A DNA stretch of 64,000 nt from Pagrus major (Eukaryota; Chordata; Actinopteri; Spariformes; Sparidae): the NCBI RefSeq assembly GCF_040436345.1, contig NC_133232.1, forward strand, positions 28,645,315-28,709,314, in the 5' to 3' direction. Of this stretch, positions 40,219 to 47,984 are shown in pieces. Position 1 is the stretch's first letter. The number at the start of each line of letters is the position of its first letter. Under the pieces are notes generated by a model that saw only the letters and a list, made by a program, of their open reading frames with translations, was not told the DNA's origin and ran no database searches. The translations under genes were made by a program, and so were the position numbers.

Positions 40219-41812
40219 AAAACGATGTTTTTTCTTAAAGAGAAACAGAGTGTTCGAGTGCATTTATAGCCAAGAAAACAAAGCTACCTAAACACTAAAA
40301 TCTTTAAACCTTCCACAGGTAGAAACTAAGATTTTGTTTTAAGTTCCTGTCAACAAATTCTTGCTGCGTTTGTCATTATTCCCAAGTCACACTTCATAAA
40401 CACAATTCTGCGGATAAATTGCTGATAAAGTGCTAGTCTGGGAAACTTTATGAAACAAGCTGTGAAACAAGCAGTCCCTGCTTCTGGAATAACAGTGCTG
40501 TAAATATGACTGTTGATAAAGGTGCAAAACAACATCCAGCAAGCATAATGGTCTGTGAATTGTCACAAAGTTTTGCAGGATTTCAGATTGACTTTTGAAA
40601 GAAGCTAATGATGTTGTTGCCCAACAGGTTTAAGGGCAGTCGGAAAGATGAGGTACTGGGCATAGCTCCCAACCGTCTGATCCGCATCGACCTGGGCGTG
40701 GGCGACGTGGTGAAGACCTGGCGTTACAACAACATGAAGCAGTGGAATGTCAACTGGGACATACGACAGGTGACACGACATTCAACTTTTGTCTTCCGCA
40801 AGATGTCAGACTTTTCCTTTGTGGTACACTGCAAAAACTGAAGATCAAACCAAGTGTAATAATCTTACATTTACATTTTATTTTTAACTAGATACAAGGG
40901 ACATCACTTCAAGGCTATAATGAATTAGCCTGAATTAGACTTTGCAAGGTTTCTTTCTGATTAGTGTTCCTGCTGACCATGGGACATGCAAATTTTCTTT
41001 TTAGCAAATCTTATTTTAAATCTATTTGTGATACTTAAATAAATTTAAGTAAGGTAAGAAAAAAATATAACCATGCTGCCAATGTAAGAGTGACCTCATT
41101 AACACTGCCCATAAAATGAAGAGAATTAGTTTTAAAGGTGCAATATGTAGAAAACATTCAACAAATTAAAAATGTATCAAATCAAAATTATATCAATTTA
41201 TTAACAGAATGTGAAGAAATAATAGTTTTGAAGTAATGAGTTATATGTATTGTACTGCAGAGATTTCTACTGAAGTTAGTCCTGATCCAACATTCCTGTG
41301 CAAATGACAACACTCCTCTGGTGCCTTGTGCTTCTAGTCTGGACCACTGGATGCACGGCTAACTGTGCTATCAGCAGCTACAGTTAAAGTTTTGAGTATG
41401 AATTCGACAGGTGGCCATTTCTTACTTATTGCACCTTTAACAGTGCAAAGCTGAACTTTTAAACTGACCCCAAATATAAAACCAACATCATTGTACTTTG
41501 TCGCTGCCTGCAGTTTCACAAGTGCAACATTTTGTCACCCCATAAAAAGTTCAGCTTTCATCTTAAAAGAATCTCTTTCGTGTGTGTGTGTGTGTGTGTG
41601 CGTGTGTGCGTGTGTGTTCTCGTCTCCTCCAGGTGGCCATAGAGTTCGAAGGCAACGTCAACATCGCTTTTAGCTGCATCACTGCCGACTGCAAAATCGT
41701 TCACGAGTTCATCGGAGGCTACATTTTCATGTCGACGCGCAGTCGTGAGAAGAGCAGCACGCTGAATGAGGAGCTTTTCCACAAGCTGACCGGCGGCCAC
41801 GAAGCTCTCTGA
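26244..41812 (+). CDS. fermt3: fermt3, kindlin-3 (fermitin family homolog 3), integrin activator
   Basis: Fourteen coding exons join in phase into 645 residues: 26244-26367, 31940-32173, 33362-33478, 34001-34169, 35517-35619, 35725-35832, 36408-36542, 36835-36881, 36999-37123, 38513-38619, 38752-38973, 39229-39353, 40628-40769, 41633-41812 (stop TGA). The order is FERM F0 ([13 protein letters not shown]...), F1 with a lysine-rich insert (HKKKKKDKD, exon 3), F2 interrupted by a PH domain ([15 protein letters not shown], exons 9-11), then F3. The QW pair used by kindlins to bind integrin beta tails is present ([13 protein letters not shown], about residue 577). The C-terminus LTGGHEAL resembles mammalian kindlin-3 (GGHEAF), not kindlin-2. 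Human kindlin-3 is 667 residues. An acceptor directly before the ATG (AG at 26241-26242) shows that at least one leader exon lies upstream. Introns 1 and 2 host the tRNA-Trp array. Which teleost paralogue (a or b) this is cannot be told. Confidence 0.95.
26738..26880 (+). mobile_element. MITE-like element, one end only
   Basis: It begins CAATCCAGGCACTCCAAAA and shares a long stretch (GGAAAGCCCGGATGAAGACC and following) with the inverted element at 28012-28193. It sits just left of the plus-strand tRNA block. Confidence 0.65.
26978..27049 (+). tRNA. tRNA-Trp (CCA), plus copy 1
   Basis: The 72-nt sequence folds as a cloverleaf. The 7-bp acceptor stem is GACTCTG/CAGGGTC with one G-U pair, the D arm is GCGC/GCGC, the anticodon loop is CTCCAGA (anticodon CCA), and the T loop is TTCAAAT. 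It is nearly identical to vertebrate tRNA-Trp. No intron and no encoded CCA end, as normal for eukaryotes. It lies in fermt3 intron 1. The 3' flank has only CTTT, a weak Pol III terminator. Confidence 0.95.
27269..27340 (+). tRNA. tRNA-Trp (CCA), plus copy 2
   Basis: Identical over 72 nt to the copy at 26978. It starts exactly 291 bp downstream of it within a tandem repeat whose spacers are almost identical. Confidence 0.95.
27560..27631 (+). tRNA. tRNA-Trp (CCA), plus copy 3
   Basis: Identical 72-nt gene, again exactly 291 bp after the previous copy. After it the flanking sequence switches (CTTTGGGATG) to the type that accompanies plus copy 4. Confidence 0.95.
27790..27861 (+). tRNA. tRNA-Trp (CCA), plus copy 4
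   Basis: Identical 72-nt gene, 230 bp after copy 3. It is the one copy with a clear Pol III terminator close behind it (TTTCTTTTTG at 27864-27873). Confidence 0.95.
28012..28193 (-). mobile_element. MITE-like element with terminal inverted repeats
   Basis: About 182 bp bounded by CAATCCAGGGACTCCAAAA and its inverted counterpart ending TTGGAGTGTCTGGATTG. The interior matches 26738-26880 in reverse orientation. It lies just right of the plus-strand tRNA block. Confidence 0.65.
28489..28560 (-). pseudogene. decayed tRNA-Trp, minus
   Basis: 72-nt relative of the minus-strand genes with many substitutions in the T and D arms. The CCA anticodon is still readable (loop CTCCAAA). Stem pairs are lost, so it is unlikely to yield tRNA. 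Confidence 0.8.
28818..28889 (-). tRNA. tRNA-Trp (CCA), minus copy 1
   Basis: The reverse complement is identical to the plus copies over all 72 nt. Flanks differ from the 291-bp unit, so this copy belongs to an older flank type. Confidence 0.94.
29133..29199 (-). pseudogene. tRNA-Trp with 5-nt acceptor-stem deletion, minus
   Basis: 67-nt copy that has lost CCACA in the acceptor/D-arm junction and carries a few substitutions. The anticodon arm is intact. It abuts the double hairpin at 29221-29423. Confidence 0.85.
29221..29319. repeat. long hairpin 1 (45-bp arms, 9-nt loop)
   Basis: Arms 29221-29265 and 29275-29319 are reverse complements with one mismatch. The loop is AGTACGCAG. Confidence 0.92.
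29347..29423. repeat. long hairpin 2 (34-bp arms, 9-nt loop)
   Basis: Arms 29347-29380 and 29390-29423 are reverse complements with one mismatch. The loop CTGCGTACT is the exact reverse complement of the loop of hairpin 1. Confidence 0.92.
29499..29570 (-). tRNA. tRNA-Trp (CCA), minus copy 2
   Basis: Exact 72-nt reverse complement of the plus copies. To its right is an inverted version of the spacer found between plus copies. Confidence 0.95.
29789..29860 (-). tRNA. tRNA-Trp (CCA), minus copy 3
   Basis: Exact 72-nt gene. It starts 290 bp from the previous minus copy, so the 291-bp unit is present here in the opposite orientation. Confidence 0.95.
29899..29928 (+). pseudogene. 3' half of a tRNA-Trp, plus strand
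   Basis: About 30 nt match the T arm and acceptor 3' strand of the gene in plus orientation, directly after minus copy 3. It is a fragment, probably left by an inversion or recombination breakpoint. Confidence 0.75.
30295..30366 (-). tRNA. tRNA-Trp (CCA), minus copy 4
   Basis: Exact 72-nt gene in fermt3 intron 1, flanked by a third inverted version of the shared spacer. Confidence 0.95.
30663..30733 (-). pseudogene. decayed tRNA-Trp, minus
   Basis: 71-nt copy. The CCA anticodon arm is intact, but the T arm, acceptor stem and D arm carry several changes that break pairing. Confidence 0.82.
31013..31047 (-). pseudogene. tRNA-Trp remnant lacking anticodon arm, minus
   Basis: Only 35 nt remain. 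The acceptor ends and part of the T arm are joined directly; the anticodon arm and most of the D arm are deleted. Confidence 0.8.
31219..31290 (-). tRNA. tRNA-Trp (CCA), minus copy 5
   Basis: Exact 72-nt gene. The left flank (TTCAAAGATT) matches the flanks of other minus copies. Confidence 0.95.
31506..31577 (-). pseudogene. decayed tRNA-Trp with anticodon UCA, minus
   Basis: 72-nt degenerate copy. The anticodon loop reads CTTCAGA, giving UCA instead of CCA. T-arm and acceptor-stem changes suggest it is not functional. Confidence 0.8.
32354..32425 (-). pseudogene. decayed tRNA-Trp in fermt3 intron 2, minus
   Basis: 72-nt degenerate copy about 180 bp after fermt3 exon 2. The CCA anticodon is kept, but the acceptor and T stems are damaged. 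Confidence 0.82.
32709..32780 (-). pseudogene. mildly decayed tRNA-Trp, minus
   Basis: 72 nt with about five substitutions. The anticodon arm and acceptor stem are intact, but the T stem and D stem have mismatches. It could still be transcribed. Confidence 0.72.
32986..33057 (-). tRNA. tRNA-Trp (CCA), minus copy 6
   Basis: Exact 72-nt gene in fermt3 intron 2, the last member of the array, about 300 bp before exon 3. Confidence 0.95.
34541..34604 (+). mobile_element. tRNA-like SINE head
   Basis: An A-box-like GTGGTTAGAGCTGTTG and a B-box-like AGTTCAATCC occur about 45 bp apart, the pattern of a tRNA-derived SINE 5' end. It lies in fermt3 intron 4. Confidence 0.5.
35125..35362. repeat. common teleost repeat
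   Basis: It starts ATACCTCCACCTAGGCCC and ends AATCCTGCTGACAAACCAACCAAC...CTTGGTGGAGGTAAA, with short inverted ends CCTCCACC/GGTGGAGG. Confidence 0.55.
37245..37700 (+). mobile_element. non-autonomous DNA element (same family as 62118)
   Basis: From GCAGGTTTACATGCTTTAATG to GGAGAGAGG-like ends it is closely similar to 62160-62560. It lies in fermt3 intron 9. Confidence 0.7.
39953..40135 (+). mobile_element. partial element of the same family
   Basis: Starts AAAGAGCTCATATTATGCTAATTTTCAGG and ends before the GC-rich centre. It lies in fermt3 intron 12. Confidence 0.6.
41132..41440. mobile_element. MITE with TIR TTAAAGGTGCAATA
   Basis: TTTAAAGGTGCAATATGTAG at the left and CTTACTTATTGCACCTTTAA at the right are inverted repeats about 300 bp apart. 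It lies in fermt3 intron 13. Confidence 0.75.
41581..41617. repeat. (GT)n microsatellite
   Basis: A GT tract directly ahead of the acceptor of fermt3 exon 14 forms part of its upstream tract. Confidence 0.9.
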
Positions 41813-42338
41813 GACTAAAACGCACAACAAATAGATCCTTCACAGCCCACATCAGATCTCCTGCGGGGGAAACCATGTGGAACAGGATTCCATGTTCCAC
41901 AAAAAACATCAGAACAGTACAACAAATGGTCAAAATAAGATGTTTTTAGATACTTTTTACGTGTTAAAATCCATCTTGTCAGTCCATTCAATTTTTTATA
42001 CAGCCACACACGCACTGTCATAATGGATGGATGATTTAATATGTTCAGACAGTTCAAGCCTTCTGTGGTCGTCATGCTGACTTCCCCTTTACTTCAGGAT
42101 GGACTGCTGCTGAGCCACACTGCTGGACATCTGGTCCAGGATCAGCAGGCTTGACATCAAACAAACTCATGGAAATATAAAATCAACAGATGTATCTGCC
42201 AGCAGCAACTTTCCCTTTATCGCCTCACAGTATCCGGACGAAAGCATTGCTTCCTCCAGAGCTAACTGTCACTTAGACTTTAGTTTGAAATGTAGCAACA
42301 TTATCACAGCCAAGAGTGTTTTTCGTGATAAACTTATG

Positions 42339-42364
42339 AATAAACAAACATTCAGTAGAATAAA
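42339..42364 (+). terminator. fermt3 polyadenylation signals
   Basis: Two AATAAA hexamers (42339 and 42359) lie about 530 bp after the fermt3 stop. Confidence 0.6.
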
Positions 42365-42700
42365 CACAACAATTCACTTTTCTTTCTTTGTTGTTTTCAC
42401 TCCTCATGCTTTTGACATATGGTGATACTTTCTGTTGTTACACAGGAAGCTTCAAACTATTTATCTCTCCTCACATTCTGTGTGTGTGGGTGTGTGTGTG
42501 TGAGTGTCCCTATCTTACAAGGAACTGTTGAAGCAGCCCGTTAACTAAAACCACAGTGTCTGCATCCTCCGCTTTTCCCAGACTCAACCACACACACACA
42601 ATATGTCTCCAATGGTTCCTCCATTTAAAGGCCTTCCTGGTGTCAGCAGTGTTTTACGACTGCTTGGTGAAATTTTCTTGGCAGTCAATGTGTGCCATAG

Positions 42701-42706
42701 TTTATT
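42701..42706 (-). terminator. trpt1 polyadenylation signal
   Basis: TTTATT on plus reads AATAAA on minus, about 300 bp after the trpt1 stop. The two convergent genes therefore end roughly 340 bp apart. Confidence 0.5.
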
Positions 42707-42998
42707 TAGCAGTAACAGTGCAATAGACAAAACAAAGCCACTGTGCTCATAAATAAAAAGTGACATTTGCTAGCATAAGATGGTTGAGTTGTCGTATAAA
42801 AATAAAGTATGCGACCCTTTCAATAATGGCATGTCTGAATGGATTCTCCTATTGCTGACCACAATCGCCTCCCTAGGATGCTCCTGCCAAACAACAAGTG
42901 TTACCAAGGGAACTGAGGTAAGCATCAACCAATCCTGGGATGCTAGCACAGTCAGACGAGTCTCGCTATGACCAATGACAGAACAGTGTCCTCTGCTG

Positions 42999-45266
42999 TT
43001 ACTGTAGTGGCAGGATGCTCCCTGAAACACAGGACAGACGTGACATCAGTGGACAAGCAAATTTAAGTTTTAAAAGAGCAGATTCTAGATTTAATTAATG
43101 TTTCTTACTTGTAGGTCTCAGTCTCAAGGCTCGGCTGAAGTATTTAGGGGGAAGTTTTCCCTCTGCGTTGCCTGCAGTCAGCAGCACACCGTTTTCTGAC
43201 CAGAAGAACTCGATACCGTCTGTTCAGTTGTATGCACAAACAAAACACATGTAAGAGAGTGTGTAGCCTAAACATATAGATTGAATTGAGCGTATTGAGT
43301 CATCAGTGGCTAAACTTACCAGCGAGAGCTTTGGGGACATCGATATACACGGCTAAATCACAGTCTCTCCTCATACCTGGTGGGGAAATGAATCACACTG
43401 TAGAACCTCTTTGTCTAAATGTTCAGCTGGCATCTCTTCTGACACATACACACTCATCTCACCACTGATGACACCATCCTCCCCTGGCAGGCCCGGTGCC
43501 AGGTGGATGTGTGTCCTCTTCATGCGGTTCAGGCCCTGCTGCTGGATGGAGCTCCAGTTGCGGAGGTAAGAGCCATGAATGGCCTCAGCAGGGCAGTCTG
43601 GAGAACCAGCCAGGACCGGTTTCATCTCTAAATCCGTTACCTGGCCACAGCGATGCAACCGGTATTAACACAGCATTTAAACTGGGGGGTACACTGGAGG
43701 TTTCTGGATTAAAATCTAACACACAGTGACAAGCTAACCTGAGTAGAATGACAATTTTGTTGCTTCACTACTTGTGAGAAGCAACATTTAACTTCTGTCA
43801 GGGGAAGATAGGTAGAGAACCAGGAGGCAGTATTAAAATCCAAGGCATGAATGCATCTGTCAATGAATCAGGAGGGAATAAAATAGCATAATCAACGCTG
43901 AAGATCTATTTTAGCACCAGCCTTGGTGTTATACCCCAGTGTCTTTCTCTATCTCCACCTGACACTAATTACTCTTATGTTAGATCAAAAAAATTACATT
44001 TTCATTGTAACTGATTGTCAGAGGACTAACAGCATATGTCACCTGAAAATTAGCTTCAAAGTGATATTTCGAAGGCGTAAATTGTTTTATTATATTTGTA
44101 TGCACTCAGTGGAACAGCATGGAGTGAGTTTTGAGCTATTGTGGGATCTCATAGAGTTAATTTTCCACCAGAAGAAAGTGAATCTGCAGTATAGTTTATA
44201 CTATAAAATGTCTTTAATTCACTCACACTCTCTCACGCTTATAAGAGACACAGATTGAGCATCTGAGTTTCCCAATTTTGGTGTAAATTTTATACATACT
44301 GACACTGATTTTATAACATTCTGGCATGCTGGTCTGCAACCAAATTAAATATTCCCTTCTCAGTGCCACAGGTTTCCACATGTGTCTTTTCAGAGTGGCC
44401 TTTATCTGAGATTTACCTGTAATGAATGGCCCTGACTGGCTCGAATCTGCAGGCGGCCGTCCTCCGGGTGGGAGCGAAGCTTAAAGCGCTGCTTGTCATT
44501 TGTGGCCACGACTCTTTCGACATCTTCCAGTGAGTATGAGCGGAACTGTGGGTGAGTCAGGAGTTCCTCCACGAACAGAAAGCCATCTATGAGGATAAGA
44601 GTTGTTTTGGTTAGAGAATACAGATGTTGGTATTATGAATGACGCAGAAAGAAAGAACTCAAACTAACAGTAACAAGGTTAATTTATAGCAAGAATGTCA
44701 CATCATGTCATGTCACATACTCAGGGTAGATTTGTTTTTAAACACCTGTTGAGTGAGCAAAAATTAGTTGCTACATTTAAAGGTAGCCTTTGTACAGTGA
44801 CAGAAGAAGTACTCAGTATTTACACATACTGAAAGGAACTTTTGAGTGTTTATAAAACAGTCTCAGTTTATAATACAGATGCCTCTATATGACCGACATA
44901 AGCAAACGAGACCATCAGCGAGAAGATGGCTAGTTCTGTCTGATTATCATGATTATTCTTAATGCCTGTCAACAAGTCAGATGTTGACTTATCTTGGTTG
45001 GATAAGTCATGAGAGTAAAATTATTTTTAGTGTTTAGGATGAATTAAGAAATCTCACAGCCTAAGGAAAGAAGCTGGTACGGTATGGCACGAAAACAAAG
45101 TTTACTTTGTTTAACCAGTGAAGGGACACTTTGTGTTGCTTACACTGGACTGCTCACCTGTACCCATTTGAAGACCCATCTGGCTGGCTCCATGACGAAG
45201 AGCATAAGACATGGACTTAGACAGGCGGACATCTCTGTCCTGGTAGGGGAGAGGGCATTACTCATA

Positions 45267-45357
<91 letters not shown>

Positions 45358-45608
45358 TTCAGCTCTAATAATAGCTCTGGTTTAAATATAGCAACTTGAC
45401 TTTACCATACCTAACAATTCACATAGATCAACTGAAACTTAATACAGAGGTGTTATTAATCAGAAACCAGTCTCTGGAATATTAAAGACATTGGGTAATA
45501 TCCCAATTTATAGGGGCTACTATACCCCCTCACCTCTCCACCACGATTTCCTCTCCTTCCTCTCCCTCCTCTGCCTCCTCGTCCTCCTCTGTCACTGTAC
45601 TGCGCCAT
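42999..45608 (-). CDS. trpt1: trpt1, tRNA 2'-phosphotransferase 1 (KptA/Tpt1 family)
   Basis: Seven minus-strand exons join in phase to 231 residues: 45608-45534, 45239-45158, 44586-44417, 43640-43463, 43376-43320, 43219-43109, 43021-42999. The enzyme transfers the splice-junction 2'-phosphate of tRNA to NAD+. Visible motifs are an RG-rich leader (MAQYSDRGGRGGRG), LSKSMSYALRHGA with the conserved Arg-His, KQRFKLR, IRASQGHSLQ, the RTHIHLAPGLPG block, and MRRDCDLAVYIDVPKAL. Human TRPT1 is 253 residues. Exon 1 ends at a GTGAGG donor and exon 6 at a GTAAGA donor. The last exon is only 23 coding nt (R-SILPLQ-stop). If that donor is not used, exon 6 reads on to TAA at 43095 (RPTSKKH-stop). The gene is convergent with fermt3 and divergent from zbtb3. 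Confidence 0.93.
45275..45358. repeat. (GA)n microsatellite
   Basis: About 80 bp of almost pure GA in trpt1 intron 1. Confidence 0.95.
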
Positions 45609-45852
45609 CAATTCTAGTAGCTTCAATTTTTTTTTACCAAAAGCTACACATTAATGTTCAGATTCCTGTCAACACACCATGGCTGCTGTATTCATGGGAC
45701 AGCCGTGCTGCTTCCTCACTTCCTGTTTGTTTCTGCTGTCAGCCTGAAGGGGGCGCTGTGGCCGCCCGCCGGGCTGCGGTACACTGACAGACACCACAGA
45801 GGAAAAGCAGCATTGTGTCCTGAAAGAAAACACCTCTCGGACAGCAGCTGGA
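45609..45852. promoter_or_regulatory. bidirectional promoter trpt1/zbtb3
   Basis: The trpt1 ATG (minus) and a probable zbtb3 leader exon ending at CTGGAG|GTAGGAAC (donor near 45853) face away from each other across about 245 bp. The DNA between is GC-rich (GGGGGCGCTGTGGCCGCCCGCCGGG). No TATA box is seen. Confidence 0.5.
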
Positions 45853-46510
45853 GGTAGGAACATTTTCATCGTACCCAAGAAAAACGGGAGGGTTTAACTC
45901 GGAGTCGATGCTGGCTGTTTCCGGGTAACTTACAACTCGTGCTCATGTGTCCACACAGAAAACCCGGAGAGCTGCCGATGATGGGATTTTACACAGAGGC
46001 TGAGCTAACTCGGCTAATCAGTGTTAGCATAGTTGAGCTGTGGCTGCCTGTTTTTCTTGACAGGCAGCCTCGTCATTTGGGTCGTCTGTATTACATATGG
46101 CATGCTGTTTGACAAGTTTATTTCTACTTTAGCCACGTGTTCTTGGCTTTCTTTGCATAAAGTTGGCGTTTCAAATTGTGGTTTAGCTCCGACACGAAAC
46201 TGCTAGTTGACAGAAAGGCACGTCACCATGGAAACGTAACGTTAACGGACGACTCTCAACTAGAAAATACATTTCCTGGAGTAAACACGGCGTGAATACT
46301 TACAGATAAATGAGTTTTAAAGTACTGCTGGAACTGCAGAAATTAATTATCTGAAGGAACCCGTATCCCTGGTACTGTACAGCTTGTGTCCTAAAATATT
46401 TTCCTTCTAAGTTGTTACATGTTTATGTTATTGCTGTTTTAAGATGCTAATTTTTCCTTAACTCGGCTAAGCATGAATGTGCCTTTTGATGTCCTTATGG
46501 TGGATAAAAC

Positions 46511-46862
46511 ATGATAAAGTGCCCTCTAGGGTGCCCTTCCAATGGAGAAAACGTAATGAAGTGCCTCCCAGGATGCGCTTCCAGTGGAGAAAATGTGATT
46601 AAGAGCCCTCTAGGGTGCCCTTCGTATGGAGAAAACATGATAAAGTGCCCTCCACGGTGCACGTCCAGGCAACAAAACATGATAAAGTGCCCTCTAGGGT
46701 GCCCTTCCAGTGGAGAAAACATGATAAAGTGCCCTCCAGGGTGCACGTCCAGTGGAGAAAACATGATAAAGTGCCCTCCAGGGTGCACGTCCAGGGAACA
46801 AAAAATGTTAAAGTGCCCTACAATGTGCGCTTCCCGTGGAGAAAACATGATAAAGTGCCCTC
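46511..46862. repeat. 42-bp minisatellite, 8.4 copies
   Basis: Units of 42 bp start at 46511, 46553, 46595, 46637, 46679, 46721, 46763 and 46805, then a partial unit. A decayed extra unit precedes at about 46469. Because 42 is divisible by 3, frames on both strands stay open. It lies in the zbtb3 leader intron. Confidence 0.93.
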
Positions 46863-46907
46863 TTTTTATTTGATTGACCCCTGTGCCCGAAACATCCTGA
46901 GTCCGCC

Positions 46908-47440
46908 CAAGGAACCTAATAAAGACACTGAATTTTGCTTTGGTGCCAGACTGTGGTGACAGCTGTATTGAAGTCCATTGGATGATGCATGAAGAAACAC
47001 ACCATGTATAGGTCGTATGACTTCTGATGAAGAAATGCCTCAACAAAATTAAAGTACACACTTCGGAGAGAAGGTTGACAATGGATTTTGTTATCGACAC
47101 ATTGTTTGTTCCTCCACTTTGTGTAGGAAAGGCTCCTGTTTACTGTGTAATTGCATCGTCTCATCAGCGGAAATCAGTCTGACTGGCCCTGTTTGATCAC
47201 AATATTATCAGCCAGTCATTGGGAAAAAGTTCGGTGGTTAACTTACTCTCTGAATTGTGTTGGAGGTGCTGGAGGCATTTCGTCATCAGAAGTCGTACAA
47301 CGTAGGTTTGTTTGGTTCTGGTGTGTTTCCCCATGCAGCTCCCATTGACTTCAATAGAGCTGTCACCACAGTCTGGCACCAAAGCAAGATTCGGTGACGT
47401 AATGACCCTTCCTTCTTTTTCAGGTTCCTTGAGTGTCCCA
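46908..47440. mobile_element. fold-back element with arms of more than 150 bp
   Basis: The left arm (46908-47080) and right arm (about 47225-47440) are imperfect reverse complements. Matching blocks include GCTTTGGTGCCAGACTGTGGTGACAGCT, GAAGTCCATTGG, GAAACACACCA and ACTTCTGATGA.GAAATGCCTC. It is probably a non-autonomous transposon. Confidence 0.75.
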
Positions 47441-47465
47441 CCATGCTTTAAAAAAAGGACAACAT

Positions 47466-47690
47466 TGTGTCCTAAAATCTTTTTCTTTTAAGTAGTTACG
47501 TGTTCATTTTATTGCTTGTTTAAGATGTTGATCTTTCCTTACTTTAGCGAAGCATTAATGTGCCCCCATGTTTGTAAAGATGCCACAAAAGAGCCCTCTT
47601 AGATGCTTCTTTAGAAGATAAAACATGGTTAAGTGGCACAGTGTGCAAGAAAAGTGAAAGTGCTCTCAAATGGGCCCTTTCAGTGGAAAT
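47466..47690. repeat. diverged second copy of the block at 46385-46600
   Basis: TTGTGTCCTAAAAT...AAGATG and GAAGCATTAATGTGCC repeat the sequence preceding the minisatellite at 46388-46480. Two or three decayed 42-bp-like units follow. Confidence 0.65.
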
Positions 47691-47984
47691 AAGTATAATC
47701 CACACACCTCATTTTACACAGTTTTCAGGAGGACTGTTTCTTCTTTTAAGAAAAGAACCAGCAGGTGCAGCCAAAACTATCTGCTTGGTTTTATGCCTTT
47801 AGTGGTATGTGAGATGACTGAATGTTACATTTGAGCTAGCTGTTACTTTCTAAACAAATCATAGAGAACTGACAACAAAACCACTCATACTTTTTGCAGC
47901 TGAATATGACAGTGCAGTGACATCAGCATTGTCTCTTTCTGTCCCCGTTTTCTCTCATTTTAATCTGTCTCTGCTGCTCAGGTG

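Noticed and set aside
45084-45368. Plus frame ending in RERERE repeats
   Set aside because: Translation of trpt1 antisense and the (GA)n microsatellite.
46495-47100. 201-codon minus frame with HFIMFSPLEGHPRG-type repeats
   Set aside because: It is the translation of the 42-bp minisatellite plus the fold-back arm. The plus frame of the same array is equally open.
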